Shown here in pieces: positions 41,772 to 53,700 of a stretch of DNA of 64,000 nucleotides. Every line of letters starts with the position of its first letter. The stretch's first letter is position 1. The notes beneath the pieces were generated by a model, which saw nothing but the letters and a program-made list of their open reading frames with translations, was not told the origin of the DNA and made no database searches. Location of the stretch: NCBI GenBank assembly GCA_958299035.1, contig CATQJL010000112.1:44288941-44352940 (forward strand), written 5' to 3'. The position numbers were made by a program, and so were the translations under genes. This DNA is from Cylicocyclus nassatus (taxonomy: Eukaryota > Nematoda > Chromadorea > Rhabditida > Strongylidae).

Positions 41772-43445
41772 TATATTTTGGGGGGTCTACTATTGCAACA
41801 GTGTAAAATTTTAAGCGGCACGTAGAGCATGTATTTGTTGCCAAAAATTTCGTGCACAAAAAATAGCAACTGATTGCATTTGCCTGAACCACACCAAATA
41901 TTGCGACAAAATAGCGCAATTCAGTAGTCTTGAATTTGGGAGTGTGGTCTCTTTTCTTTGTAAGATTCAATATTCTTAAAGAAATCCTAACTTGGAGGAC
42001 TTTTTGACAAGTGTTAAGACAACTGATTTTGTTGCTGTCGAGATTGATTATGAGAAGAAAGCTATGTTGTTCGTAGTATACATGTTATAGATGTCCTCCT
42101 GATTCCAAAATGATGTGTGTTCTATTAATTTCCTAACGATCTTACATGAAATGTGTTGAGAGAGACTGTAAAAGCATTTTCGAGAGGGTTAGGGTGGAGG
42201 CTTTTTTTATACGAACTAGTGAACCAGTAATCTTAAAGGTGCTAATTGCAGGCGCGCTCGCTTCGGGACCCGCTCGATTTCCCGCTATATGCAGATTTTT
42301 AAATGCTCCTTACGATTATTTATATATTAGATAGATTAGATGAGCGTCCATGAGAGGCGGAGGGGGGAGGGAGAGTGAGATCCGGAAAAAGCGTGGTAAT
42401 TCAAAAAAATTTTCGCCATAATCTCGCGTGGCCATGTTAGGGCTTTCGCAAAATCCTGAATGATTTGTGAAGTTTATCGCTCCTCATGCAGTTCTCCTTT
42501 GAAATGCTTTTTCACAAAATGTTCTCAGAAAGGAATAGGGAAATTATGTAGAGGTATTTTTAGCCGCAACTAAAGCTAATATTGCATGCCCCGACCACTT
42601 GCTAGCGATCAGTAGTTTCGCTAGTCTTTACCTAGTTTAGATCCTAGAAAGAAAAAGTTTGATCTCTCCGTGGCATTTGAAATTTTGGATAGCTGCAGGA
42701 TTACCTCTTCAAAATATTTTGCCATTTCTTCCTCCCAAACAATAGAATCTTCGCTAACAATAGAATAAACAATAGAATCTACACCCCTTAACCAATGCCG
42801 CTCCAGTTGCATCATTATTATAAGTACTGCTGATGAATCATCTCTGAAATTCCGCGGAGCGATGAACAATTTCAAAACAATCCGTGCAGTGCTTATCAGC
42901 AATAGTCATCCTTTTCGTCTCCAGTAATGTTTCGCTAGGATCTATACTCTTTGTACTGAACAATTTCTTTATTGTACAGTTGCCTCATCCCTTTAATGGC
43001 TACGCTTTTCTCCAAATTCAGGGATCTCTGAACAAAGTTTTGAAATATGATGTGAAGAAAGAAGCAACCTTTCCTGTTGCCTAGTGTGATTTCCGCTAAT
43101 ACTAAATTTCGCGTTCCCATGCCAAAAGTTCCTAACAGACGGGATTTGTAGAAAAAACCTTGAGGAAGCGCCTGGAGCAATGCCAAAATTTCTTGACAAA
43201 ATGAAAAAGACATCTGGTTTGCTCAGACAAAATTATTTCTCACGCAACAATAAATATTATGTACGTATGGTTTACATCGACTCCTTTGCCAATATGCAGC
43301 ATGCTGCTTCTCGCCACCCACAATTCCTTTTTTTCAATATCATTGCGAGTGAACTTTAAAAGCGAAAGATCTGGGAACGTTCTGGACCCGCCGCGGTTTC
43401 CCGCCATTGGAAGATTTTTAAATTGAGCTAACGATTCTTTATATA
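41772..43445. other. Intergenic DNA with a direct repeat pair
   Basis: About 42255-42330 and 43380-43445 share the layout GGACCCGC...TTTCCCGC, AGATTTTTAAAT and ACGATT(A/C)TTTATATA as direct, diverged copies about 1.1 kb apart. Frames between them (93, 92 and 68 codons) have no domain. It may be one element with direct terminal sequences, but I cannot show it. Confidence 0.35.
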
Positions 43446-44086
43446 CAGGGTGTCCCAAAAAATGTGCCTACTGTTTGATTGTAAATAACTCTCTTGTAAT
43501 AAAGCGTTTCGGGAAGCTTCAGGTACCATTTTGTAGAGCGAGGTTAAACCTAGATTTACAGTATGGAGCGAATCATCTATCGCTCTTCATTACACTAGGA
43601 TTACGGTACGAAATTCGATAAAGATTTTAGGCCACTGGAGGCTATATTCTGCCTTGGAACAAAACCAAACAAGCCAAAAACTCTCATACTATGGTAATAA
43701 GAGCAGCTGATTTTGAATTTGAAATTCCCATTTTACTGTGATGCTTCTTTTCAGAGTTATACCCGGTAAATCGTAATAACTCTTCCCAGCATTTGTCAGA
43801 AATGTAATTACACCTTCAGAAAAGCTGAAAACACTCGTAAAAAGTTATAAGGTGGAATCAGCATGTGAGAAAAGCCTAGTACACAATTTTTCAGATTTTT
43901 TGAAGAGAATTTTGTCAGGTGGTATATTTCACATTGGTTTCATATGCTGGAAGTGTACCGTAATTTTACAGTAATGAAAAGCGATAGATGATTCGCGCCA
44001 TACCGTAAATCTAAGTTTAACCTCCTCTACAAAACGGTACCTGAAGCAGGCAAGCTAAACCTACTTTCGAAAAAAGAAATATGATT
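43446..44086. mobile_element. CAGGGTGTCCC foldback, right end lost
   Basis: Starts CAGGGTGTCCCAAAAAATGT after TA. Arms pair at GTACCATTTTGTAGAGCGAG / CTCTACAAAACGGTACCTG and ATGGAGCGAATCATCTATCG. The right terminal repeat cannot be found; sequence past about 44086 is unrelated. Confidence 0.7.
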
Positions 44087-44422
44087 TTAGATTGGTTAGA
44101 GACAGCATTCGACTGCTTGGCTGGTCGACCGTAGAAGCTGGTAAGACTTGGAACTTTCCAGAAATTACGAGTGGAGAGCCAGATGTGCTAGTGATGCCCA
44201 CTCATACCAGCTAAACTCACATGAGTTTTGATTGATTTTTATCTAGCATAGGGTTTAACTTTTTGCCTTAAGAAAGGCTCTAACTTCACACAAGGCTAGC
44301 AATGTCTGGCAAATATGAGAAATATCGCATTTTATGCAGCCTCTGCTCTTGTACATCTACCAAGTGTTTCTGTTCTGAACAGTTTACTATGTAGCTCCTC
44401 AACAAAATAAACTTCCTACTTA

Positions 44423-44888
44423 CTAACGGGAAGCTACCTAACTTAGCTCGGCCTTTTGGCAAGGGACATATATAGTCTGAATCAGCTTCAAACGCTGATT
44501 CCAAATATGCCATTCTTAGCTGCCACGCACCATTCCAAAGCGAGTTACTGGCTTTTTCCTGCACAAAATTGGCATGCTCATCGACTCACGGGCATCACGT
44601 CATCATCGTTCAAGTGCTGATACACCTGTATAGCTTTTTTTTAGTGAGAAAAGATTGGATTTGTACTATTTCGATACCTCAGCAACTTTTTCTTGCAGAT
44701 TTTTATCGGAAGGCAGTCTTCTCATGATCAGTAGTATGCCAATATTGCGCAAGAAAAAGCCCATAACTCGCTTCGGAATGGTGCGTGGCAGCTAGGAATA
44801 GCATATTTGGAATCAGCGTCTGAAGCTGATTCAGAATATGTATGCCTTTTACCAGAATGCCGAGCTAAGTTAGGTAGCTTCCCTTATA
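44423..44888. mobile_element. Foldback, AACGGGAAGC ends (CTAACAAGGGAA group)
   Basis: CTAACGGGAAGCTACCTAAC and GTTAGGTAGCTTCCCTTA are inverted. Arms of about 150 bp pair through AATCAGCGTCTGAAGCTGAT-type text and TGCCACGCACCATTCC. Termini resemble those at 18514 and 61431. Confidence 0.75.
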
Positions 44889-45144
44889 AGATCAAGTCGA
44901 ATGCACGAAATTCCCACATTCTGCATGCTGAAAGCCCGCGAGTCTGGCGCGCACGATTGCCTCCGGCATGGGTATCAAGCGCCAATGCTAAACTTTCAAG
45001 GAAAGTATATTTAGCGACCGTGACCTTGTCATGAGACACGTATCATTGTTTGCGTCCCAAAACGCTGATCAAATCCGCTTTTGCCGTCTTCTAGGCGATT
45101 TTCTGAATCAAGTAAACTTTTTTCCGCAAGATTTTTGCACACTA

Positions 45145-45549
45145 AGGCCCGTATGCACGTACATCCCCGCGGGGAGGGGAGGGGATCTGAGAGGGGAAGC
45201 GCCATATCTCGCTACTGCAGATATCTTTCTTCCTTCTTCTTTATCTTGCTTATAAAGGTTCTCATACCCTTATACCTGCGCATAATGGATGCCAGGTTAC
45301 TGCTCTACAAGATTAAATATTCAGTATTTCTTCCGATCCCCTGGGGATCCCCAGGGGATCAGACGAAACAGTGAATATCTAATCGTACATGGCAGTAACC
45401 TGGCATCCGTTATGCGCAAGTATCAGTGTATGAGAACCTTCAAAAGCAAGACAGAGAAAGAAGAAGAAAGATACATAGACTAGAGAGATATGACGCTTCC
45501 CCTCTCAGATCCCCTCCCCTCCCCGCGGGGATGTACGTGCATACGGGCC
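45145..45549. mobile_element. 405-bp palindrome with a spacer-free centre
   Basis: AGGCCCGTATGCACGTACAT and its complement close the ends, with TA on each side. The arms pair for about 200 bp, including CCCCGCGGGGAGGGGAGGGG and GGATGCCAGGTTACTG. The centre (45335-45360) is a perfect 26-bp palindrome of GATCCCC/GGGGATC blocks with no loop. No coding capacity; the frames on both strands mirror each other. Confidence 0.85.
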
Positions 45550-46278
45550 TAAGGCCTAAGGCATACCTCGCGCAATTCCGATCGCTGCGCGATTCGGCAC
45601 AACAGCGACTCTTCGTAATTCGTCCATGCGCTGTCTTTGGTCGGAACTTGCTCCGTTTGCAACAGCTTACGCAAGGCCCCATTTAAATCTACACAGTCGG
45701 CTGCGCGGGCGGTCGCGTCGCGCACCTACTTTGTGTGCTTGGGTCACGCTTGTTCAGGTCGCGCTCAGGAAAGAACATCTCACTGTCATTCAGGATAGAA
45801 GTCATTCAGGAGTGAATGCTTTTCATTCCGAGTTTGATTTCCCTTACTGCACTTGCACCTTCTTTATATTCACCTTTTAACCTCTCGATTACCTGAACCT
45901 GTGCAGGATCTTGGGTTCAGGGTGTGACGCCTCAATTTGACTAGGCATGTACATGACAACCCAAGTGCGGAGAAGTGTCGAATCGGATCCGAAGACCGGA
46001 TTAGCGCGATGTCTAAGAGGATCAAAGCATTTGAAACTTTAGTATCAAGAAGTTTTCTTTTGCTGTTTCCATATAAGCGCATATTCACTGAAAGTTTTCA
46101 ACTGCATTCACCTAGCCAACTAATCTGTTAGGATCTGAGTTTGTTTCCATTTGCTTTTTGCTTGGAAATGTTTGCTATGCTATCGTCCATTCTGGGACTT
46201 GGATGACTACTATGCTTTGCACACGTCTAACTAAAGAGTTAGTACATGTGCTTCATCTCCCTTTGAATCACTGGGCGT

Positions 46279-46560
46279 GGCAGGAGTTCCCAAAGCCTAG
46301 CCGCTTTTCCTCGCAGGGGCACTTTGTACCTCCAGTGGCCGTATTCATCAACGAACCCAATGGGTTCCGGAATCCATTGGGTTAGTGCTTTTGATAAATA
46401 TCGATTCTACTCCAGGGTAGAATCGATATTCATCAAAAGACTAACCCAGTGGGCCGGAACCCACTGGGTTCGTTGATAAATACGGCCACAGAAATCCCTT
46501 GAAGGACATCACACTTACTCGGGGACATAAGGCGGCTCCGCCCATCACTCTTCCCCCTGC
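46279..46560. repeat. Dispersed repeat AGGAGTTCCCAAAGCC, copy 1
   Basis: AGGAGTTCCCAAAGCCTAGC, a CGCAGGGGCACTT word, and a closing GGCGGCTCCGCCCAT are shared with 61390-61930 (copy 2). Here a 163-bp MITE interrupts it; there a 461-bp foldback does. Confidence 0.55.
46336..46498. mobile_element. 163-bp hairpin MITE, TGGCCGTATT ends
   Basis: TGGCCGTATTCATCAACGAA and TTCGTTGATAAATACGGCCA are inverted. Arms of about 75 bp continue through CCCAATGGGTTCCGG and GAATCGATATT to a CTACTCCAGGGTAG centre. CAG stands directly outside on both sides, a possible 3-bp target duplication. Confidence 0.8.
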
Positions 46561-46686
46561 ACGTCCTCCGAATCACTGTACTTGGAACTCGAAAGACATA
46601 GTTCATCAGCTGTCAGAAACATGCGACCGTACTCCTGACTATTTTATTCACAGAGAAAATGATCATACATTCTGAGACTAAAAGAC

Positions 46687-46860
46687 TCGAGCACGCTTTG
46701 CATACACTGTCTAAACAAGCTCGACTGTGTGATTATACTTGTGATCTAACTATCTATTTACTACTCTGAACTAGGGAAGAACAAGTACCTAACTATACAA
46801 GTAACAAGTACCAAGTACAAAAGCTTGTTGAGACAATGTGCAAAGCGTACTCGAGTTTCC
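46687..46860. repeat. Small foldback, CTCGAGCACGCTTTGCAT
   Basis: CTCGAGCACGCTTTGCATAC ... AACAAGCT pairs with AGCTTGTTGAGACA ... GCAAAGCGTACTCGAG. AGCACGCTTTGCATAC recurs near 10608. Confidence 0.55.
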
Positions 46861-48121
46861 TTTTCAGAATAGATTATACTTATATCTTCGACACAAAACG
46901 TGATAACTTCAGGAACGTGCACGTTGTACCAGAGTCAAACGCAAAACACGATGACCCCATCAAAATTAGCGTCCCAGCAACCTAAGCAACGCTAACATGA
47001 CCAGAGGAGCTTCCTTAAAATTGAGCAAAAAAGACAAAACTAATCAACCCTTTCTCCTATGGTTTTTGACGTGAAAAAAGTTCGTCTGGGTAGCGTAGAT
47101 CTCAAAAGCAAATTGGGCATGCCAAACATCCATTCTTGACTCTTGAAACATGCTATCTGATCTCGTTGGCATAGCCTAGACTTAGATGAGCAAATAACAT
47201 AACAAAGAAAACAAGAACAAAATCACACAGATCTCGGCCGAGAGCTCGGTCCACCATCACTCCATTTTGCTTGCAGATGTATGAACCCTTCACACTCTTC
47301 TTCAAGTCGGTGACAGTGTCAAATATAAGAATGCAGCACTATTATTCTCACCGCTAGAGTGAATTTCTCGAAGAAAGCATGAAGTGGTTTTCTGGCATAA
47401 GTGTCATCATGATGTGACCCACCAAGCGTGACCCGGTGACAAAAGCTGCGCGCGCGACGCGACCGCCCGCGCAGCCGACTGTGTAGATTTAAATGGGGCC
47501 CTTACGCAAGCTACCCTAATATGCGCCCGAGAAGCGCGCACGATAAATTTGTAAAAATCTGGCAAATTGCAGCCGCGTGAAAGTGGCGATTCGGCAAAAT
47601 CGCGACGATATCGCCTGGCAAGCTATGAACGCCGAAAAGTGTGGGGCGATCCGTCGCGCCGCGCAGCCATCACAAACGCGTCGGGACCCACACACTGAAC
47701 AGCGTGGCGTGGAACACTTGTCCAGAATGAAGGGCGCGACGCGACGAAATCGCATGAGCTCTGCCCAGGGCCTAAAGCATAGTCAGAATCACTGGTATGG
47801 TTTTTTGAGGGTGAGACAACTGAGACAGGTTATTCTAACAGTAATTCCGTTCTTCTTCAAATGTTCCTTCGAGGGCGAAACAAGAAATTTAAGCGATGTT
47901 CAAGGATTATTCGAAATTTTAAGGACTTTTGAAGTTATTTCAATTGTTTACAGTATAAACAAGTCACTTACACACTTTTATAAACCGTGTGAGTACCTTC
48001 AAGAACTTCGCGACCATTCTTGAGGGAGGGGCCCTCCCCTCGTCCTCGACCGCCACTACCAATGGAGTAGCTGCTTCGTTATTGTACAGCTGCCATTGTC
48101 TTCCTAGGCTCAGTTCACTCC

Positions 48122-48430
48122 TAAAAGGCAGTGTCCCGGCAGAATTTCGTTTTCCTTTTGACCCTTTCTGAGGCTTTTCGGCGTGAAAATGGCGAAAATA
48201 AGCTTTTTGCGAAGCTTTTCAAGTCGCAGTCAGTGGAGAATACGTGTAGTGGACGGAGTCCGGAGCGCGTAAAACTTCCGGCGTATTTTGGATGCGGACC
48301 TGGAAAGTTTCGAAAAAGGCTCAGTTACGCCATTTTGTTGCGCTGAAAAGCCCAGATATGGGTTCCTCATGGCGAGAATGCTCAGAATGTGAAAGACTGG
48401 AAAGCGAGATTTTGCCGAGCTGCCTTTAAT
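48122..48430. mobile_element. Foldback MITE, AAAGGCAGTG family
   Basis: TAAAAGGCAGTGTCCCGGCA and TGCCGAGCTGCCTTTAA are inverted. The arms pair at AATTTCGTTTTCC / GGAAAGCGAGATTTT. Closest relative at 12875-13291. Confidence 0.7.
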
Positions 48431-49140
48431 TGAATAGCGCAGAAGACGTTTTCGCGACTGTCAAAGACTTCGCATAACCGACGAAAGTTGGTACGAGAGG
48501 CTGGTGGCACTCCCGGCAAACATCTACGACTCTGGAACCCGTCTGGATATGGTCCATGCAGCTGAATCGTTTGCAATCACCTTTTCTTGGGGGCTGGGCT
48601 TTATGCATTGTCCCAGATTTACTAGCGAAGACAATTTTCGTGGAACTAGCAATAACATACTTAGCAGGCATTGGACGGTAGTTCCAAAGGTCCTCCCTTT
48701 TGCTCTTCTTAGAAAGAAGGAGGGTTCTTGCAATTTTCCACTGGTCGGGAATCCTTTACGTCTGAAGGTAAGATGTTAGATGCAACGCGAGAATCTTGTG
48801 CAGACGTTGTTCTCCGGCTCGCAGAAGTTCCAGAAGATGACCTGGTCTTGGGACCGTGGGATCTTCATGGTCTAGATCGCGGTCACAAGCAGGTAGTAAC
48901 CGTGGTCATACTTTTTCAGAGGGAGTAACGAGCATCGGCGTGGGTGTTGATGAGTGGAAGAGGTTGGTTCACAAATTCTTCGGGATAACATCTTCATTCG
49001 TAGTGTTGCCAGCGACGTGGTACTCACAAAAACCATTTCGGCACTTTCCAAAACTCCGTAATAAGGGATCAATTTTGCAAAAAGTTCCGAAGAAGTGGAC
49101 TTTGCTCTAATCGTTCAGCTCAATGCGTCAAAAACCATGT
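48431..49140 (-). pseudogene. RTE-clade LINE, reverse transcriptase fragment
   Basis: On the minus strand: ELLRAGEQRLHKILALHLTS, then IPDQWKIARTLLLSKKSKRE, LWNYRPM, and RFSCMDHIQTGSRVVDVCRE. These match in order the N-terminal reverse transcriptase region of RTE-type elements (typically ...RIPDQW..SRTVLL.KKGDREDL.NYRP...FSC.DHI..VSRV.EV.RE). Upstream, a diverged piece (RRICEP, HQHPR) corresponds to the linker after the endonuclease. Frame breaks occur between the blocks, and the catalytic FADD/YADD region is absent. Inactive. Confidence 0.8.
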
Positions 49141-50650
49141 GATTGCGCAAGTTTATCGTGGTTTATGTCATTTCCGAGATAGTCAGCAGCAGCTTGTTTG
49201 CTGACCGGGTTCAAAGTAAAAACAGCCCATTTATCAGCGCTGGCGCCATCGGTGATGACCAATGTCTGCGTCTCTCGCCGTTCGTTTGTGCAGAGATGCA
49301 GAGTGAGCTCCGCTTCGTTGCAGTTCGTTCCCCGTGTTTTTTTCTGGTCATTAGTGGATTTCCTTTTAAGGGAAGATTTTTGAAATTTTAGAAATCCCTG
49401 GACAACTTCATTGTGGAAAGTCGAAATTTTGAAGCCCTGGGAGTTCTTTACTCGTATCTGCCTTGTGTACTGGCCAGTTGAGCAATGCTACTTTCTCCTC
49501 TTCGTGTGGCCAGAAGTTCCTTAATAAGGCTCTCTTCTTGTAGAGGTTCGCTTGCTATTTTTGAGAAAATTTGTCCCTAAGTTCGGTATCATTGCCTTCA
49601 GAAAACGCTTGTAAACAAATTGTAGCTGTTATTCTTCTGGCGTGGCAGAAGGTCAGTAGTAATGTTTTGTCAACTTAATTACTCAATGGGTATTACAGTA
49701 ACAGTCCCTTCCTTTTTCTTGTAATGGTTTCGTAAATTTGAGGCATTTAGCCATATCTCCTTGGTTCTTGTAAGATTTTTATCTGACAAATTCTTCTCGC
49801 CAAAACATTTGAAGGGCACACAGACATTCGTCAGGATGACAGCGTTGAAATTCTTATTGGTGACAAATCAGTTGTGCATAACATCATAATAGGCTTCATG
49901 GTCTTGCTTCTCGCTTTCTCGCTAGTGTACCGTACTTTCGTATTTTTTTTTATGGGCAAGATCTAAGCGAACCTTTCTTATATGAAAAGTTCAGCCTAAA
50001 GAAGCAACTAGCAACTTTTATAACCAACGCAACGCAGTTTTTGGAACTATTTAGAAATCACCTTATCATAGTTGCTTATGTATCCTCCGCCTGTAGTGTC
50101 ATTGTTTTTGTATCGTTCGACACTCTCAAGTCATCAAAGTTCTATCCCGTCGGCTTATCTGTGTTCCTGGAATGTCCTTTAAAAGGCAAAAAATTAATCA
50201 GCAACCATCTAGTGGATTTTGCTGCGATGTTGCGTAGGGTTTAACAATTTTTTTCTTTAGATGCTCGCTCAGGCATCTGACAGAACTCTACTCTTCGTAT
50301 CTTTGCTGTAATTCTGAGCACGCGCTGTATTGAGCCCCTTTTTTTTAAACTAACCTTAGACTACTTGTGCATGTGGAATCTAGGCAAGAAACTCATGAAA
50401 ATCCTTGTTGAAATTTAGAACTTTCCGGTTCATTAGAATGTAAATTATTTTCCATTCAGCGTTACTGTGCCAAGTGCCTGCGATTCGCTCTTCACGAATA
50501 GGACTAGCTGCCTTCTCTAACACTGGTGCGGGTTTGGTTTTCCTCATACCGCTAGTCTCAGCTTATCTCATATCACCCTAGAATTTCTCACTACGCTCGC
50601 ATTGCTGTGTTAATCAGTTTGTTAGTGTTCTCTCCGTGAATCGGTGGCCG
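49141..50650. other. Upstream region of the aminopeptidase, no gene recognised
   Basis: Short frames only. A small ORF at 50041-50244 is hydrophobic without a domain. Part of this stretch may be the older 5' side of the RTE relic. The last 300 bp probably hold the promoter and 5' UTR of the aminopeptidase; no specific element is evident. Confidence 0.35.
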
Positions 50651-50657
50651 TTTTCAG
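50651..50657 (+). promoter_or_regulatory. Candidate trans-splice acceptor before the aminopeptidase
   Basis: TTTTCAG lies 44 nt before the start codon with no donor-bearing exon evident upstream. In nematodes this arrangement commonly marks spliced-leader addition. Inference. Confidence 0.4.
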
Positions 50658-50701
50658 GTGTTGCTAAACTACATTCTACTCTAGTCGTTGATAGACTCAA
50701 G

Positions 50702-53700
50702 ATGGATAGTTGTCCTGCCCCAATAAAGGAAAAATATGAACGTTTACCTACATTCGCTGTCCCGGAACACTACGAGCTGAAAATTGTTCCAGATATGAAG
50801 AAGTAAGTTTTTGCAACATTTTTCGAATAGTATCGCGCTTCCGTTTACTCGAATCTCTCCATTTAGTTTTTCATTCACTGGCACCGTAGATCTCAGAATT
50901 CGCTTACTGTCGGCGACTGACGTAATAAAGCTACATATGATGACAATAAAGATAGACGGAGCGAAAGCAATAATGGAGGACGGATCCGGTACATAACTTA
51001 ATGTAGTCAAAATTTGAAATTTGAAGTAATCTTATTTAGTCAAGAAGGATTTGCGACATACTTATGATCCCAAATTTAACATCGTTACATTTGAGCTTGG
51101 GACGAAAGCTAACCCGCAAACGGTGCGTCTTGATCTATCGGACCCTCTATAAATTCAATACCAGTTTTCCAGATGAATCTTTCGATTGAATATACTGGAG
51201 AAATTAATGACAAAATGCGCGGCTTTTACAGAAGCTCATACAAAAACGAGCAAAATGAAGAGAAGTATCTAGCATCAACACAGTTTGAAGTGAGTTTCTT
51301 TCTCTAAGCTTTGCTATATTTACGCAACAGTGGCGCATATTTATTTTCTAGTCTACTTACGCTCGATATGCATTTCCATGTTTCGACGAACCCATCTACA
51401 AGGCCACATATGATATCTCAATGGTAGTTGATCCTGGAATGACGGCACTTTCAAATATGGTACGTTTTTGAGAATTGGCTAGTAATGACGTTTTTACACA
51501 TGTGGAACTACTCTGTTCAGCCTGTTGTTTCTGCCACTCCTTGTGATTTTCATGGTACGAAGAAAGTATGGGTGAAGTTTGATCGGACACCACAGATGTC
51601 TTCTTATCTTGTTGCTTTCGTTGTTGGAGACCTGGATTACATCCAGGTAGAACAGATTGATTCATAAAATCGCTTCACAGTAATACTTGATTCAGACCTC
51701 ATCAAAAAGCGGAACTATAATAAGGGTGTACACTGTTCCCGGCAAGCGATGCCAAGGAACGTTCTCACTTGATCTCGCTGCAAAGTATGCATTTTCCCTC
51801 ATATCTGTCTCGTTGCTTGATTATTCGCATTCAGGGCCATAGACTGGTACAATGACTGGTTTGGCATTGACTATCCTCTGCCGAAATGTGATCTCATTGC
51901 GATCCCTGATTTTAGCATGGGTTCGTACTCTTTAAATATGAAGTTCATTCATTCATTTATTAGATACGCTCTAGGCGTTCCGAAACATTGACAAAAATGT
52001 GTCAGTAATACATGAAACACAACAATAATGAGCATTTCACCACATCTAGCTTATGAGAGAAAAGATTGTGTTTAGTTTAGAAGTTCGCCTTTAGTAATCT
52101 TCACTCCTATTTAGGTGCCATGGAAAACTGGGGCTTAGTTGTCTACCGAGAGGTGGCACTTCTAGTCGATCCAACCAAATCTTCAACTCGTCAGAGATCT
52201 CGCGTTGCGTTAGTTGTTGCTCATGAACTTGCTCACTTTTGGTTCGGCAACCTAGTCACAATGGTTTGTGGTTTATCTGTAAAAAACCTTACTCAATAAT
52301 TCAACATTTTCTTAGAAATGGTGGACAGATTTGTGGCTCAAAGAAGGCTTTGCTTCGTTCATGGAGTATCTATTTGTTGGTTACAATTGCCCTGAGTTCA
52401 AGATCTGGGAACACTTTGTGAATGATGAGTTGGCACAAGGATTTAACCTTGATGGCCTACGCAACAGTCACCCTATAGAGGTACATTTGACCAACTATTC
52501 TTTGCATGTAGGGACTAAACTTTTTGCTTAGGTGGAGATCGACAATCCTTGCGAGCTTGAGGAGATTTATGATAATATCACTTATGCGAAGTCCAATGCC
52601 ATTAATCGCATGCTGTTCTACTACCTTGGCGAACCAACGTTCCAAACTGGTTTACGATTGTACTTGAAGAAATTCCAGTATGATAACGCGGTGACCATGG
52701 ATCTTTGGGAATCTTTGGGAGAAGCATCCGGACAGGTGCGCTTTGAGAGTTTGTGACTCGCTGTTCTCTAATTCTTGTCCAGGATATTGCGAAACTCATG
52801 TCGGGATGGACAAAACAAATGGGCTATCCAGTCATATCAGTAACGGATAAGCAGCAAGGCAAGAGCAGAATTCTATCCCTTTCTCAGCGACGATTCTTAG
52901 CTGACGGAGGAGAGGATTCCAGCAATCCGTTGTGGCAGGTCCGCCAGAATATCGACCGTTCTTACTTTATTAGCAGCTTTTAGGTACCCGTAAATGTTTC
53001 CGTGGGATCGAATCCAGAAGAAGTCAAAGGAAAGTTCCTCCTCGTTGATAAAGAACAAGAAATTGAGGTGCCGAATGTTGAAGAAAAGGAGTGGGTTAAG
53101 GTAAGCCTTGATTTACTCGCTTTGATCTCTTCTATCTCTATTCGTTTAGTTGAACGCTGGTTCAACAGGATTCTACCGAGTCGAATATAGCCCCGAAATG
53201 CTAAATGCAATGATACCAGACATCTCTACTGCCAAAATGCCGCTTCTAGATCGTTTTTCAGTCGTTAACGATCTTTTCGCCTTGGTAAGTAGCCAACGAG
53301 GGATTGCTCCGACGTTCATGAGGACTATTTAGGTGCAAGCCGGTCGTGCTAAAGCTTCATCGTTCCTTTCGGTCTTAGCAGCCCTTCAAAACGAAGAAGA
53401 GTATATTGTATGGCAGTGTCTTGCTGGCGGAATTGAAGACATCGCGAATGTTTTGAACTATGTTGATGGTCCCATCTCCAAGCGGTAAGTATGATTTTGT
53501 TACCAGATGTTTAGAAAAACAACTAGTATGCTGTTAGATTCAACTCTTTTGTAATATCAACAATGGCTGGTTTGGGCAGGAGAATCGGATGGGATTGCCA
53601 CGATGGAGAAGGTAAGCGTATTGATTTGAAATGCGATCTACATTTATCAATTTTTCATGTTTAGTCCCCACTCAGAATGCGTATTTCAGATTCTCAGCGT

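Larger units (their letters stand above)
45553..47775. mobile_element. Larger foldback sharing GGCATACC/CGCGATT end motifs
   Basis: The clearest arm is about 60 bp: TTACGCAAGGCCCCATTTAA ... GCGGTCGCGTCGCGC (45663-45723) pairs with its complement at 47452-47512. Outside it, GGCATACCTCGCGCAATTCC (left) and GCGATTCGGCAAAATCGCGA (right) recall the GGGCATACTTCACGCGATTT family. The interior contains other elements (46336-46498, 46687-46860) and no gene. Outer limits are uncertain. Confidence 0.5.

Noticed and set aside
45031..45686. Set of mirrored open frames
   Set aside because: Translations of the two arms of the 405-bp palindrome.
47577..48023. 148-codon plus-strand open frame
   Set aside because: Its first half lies in the GC-rich arm of a foldback and the second half is AT-rich without domain; no coding signature.
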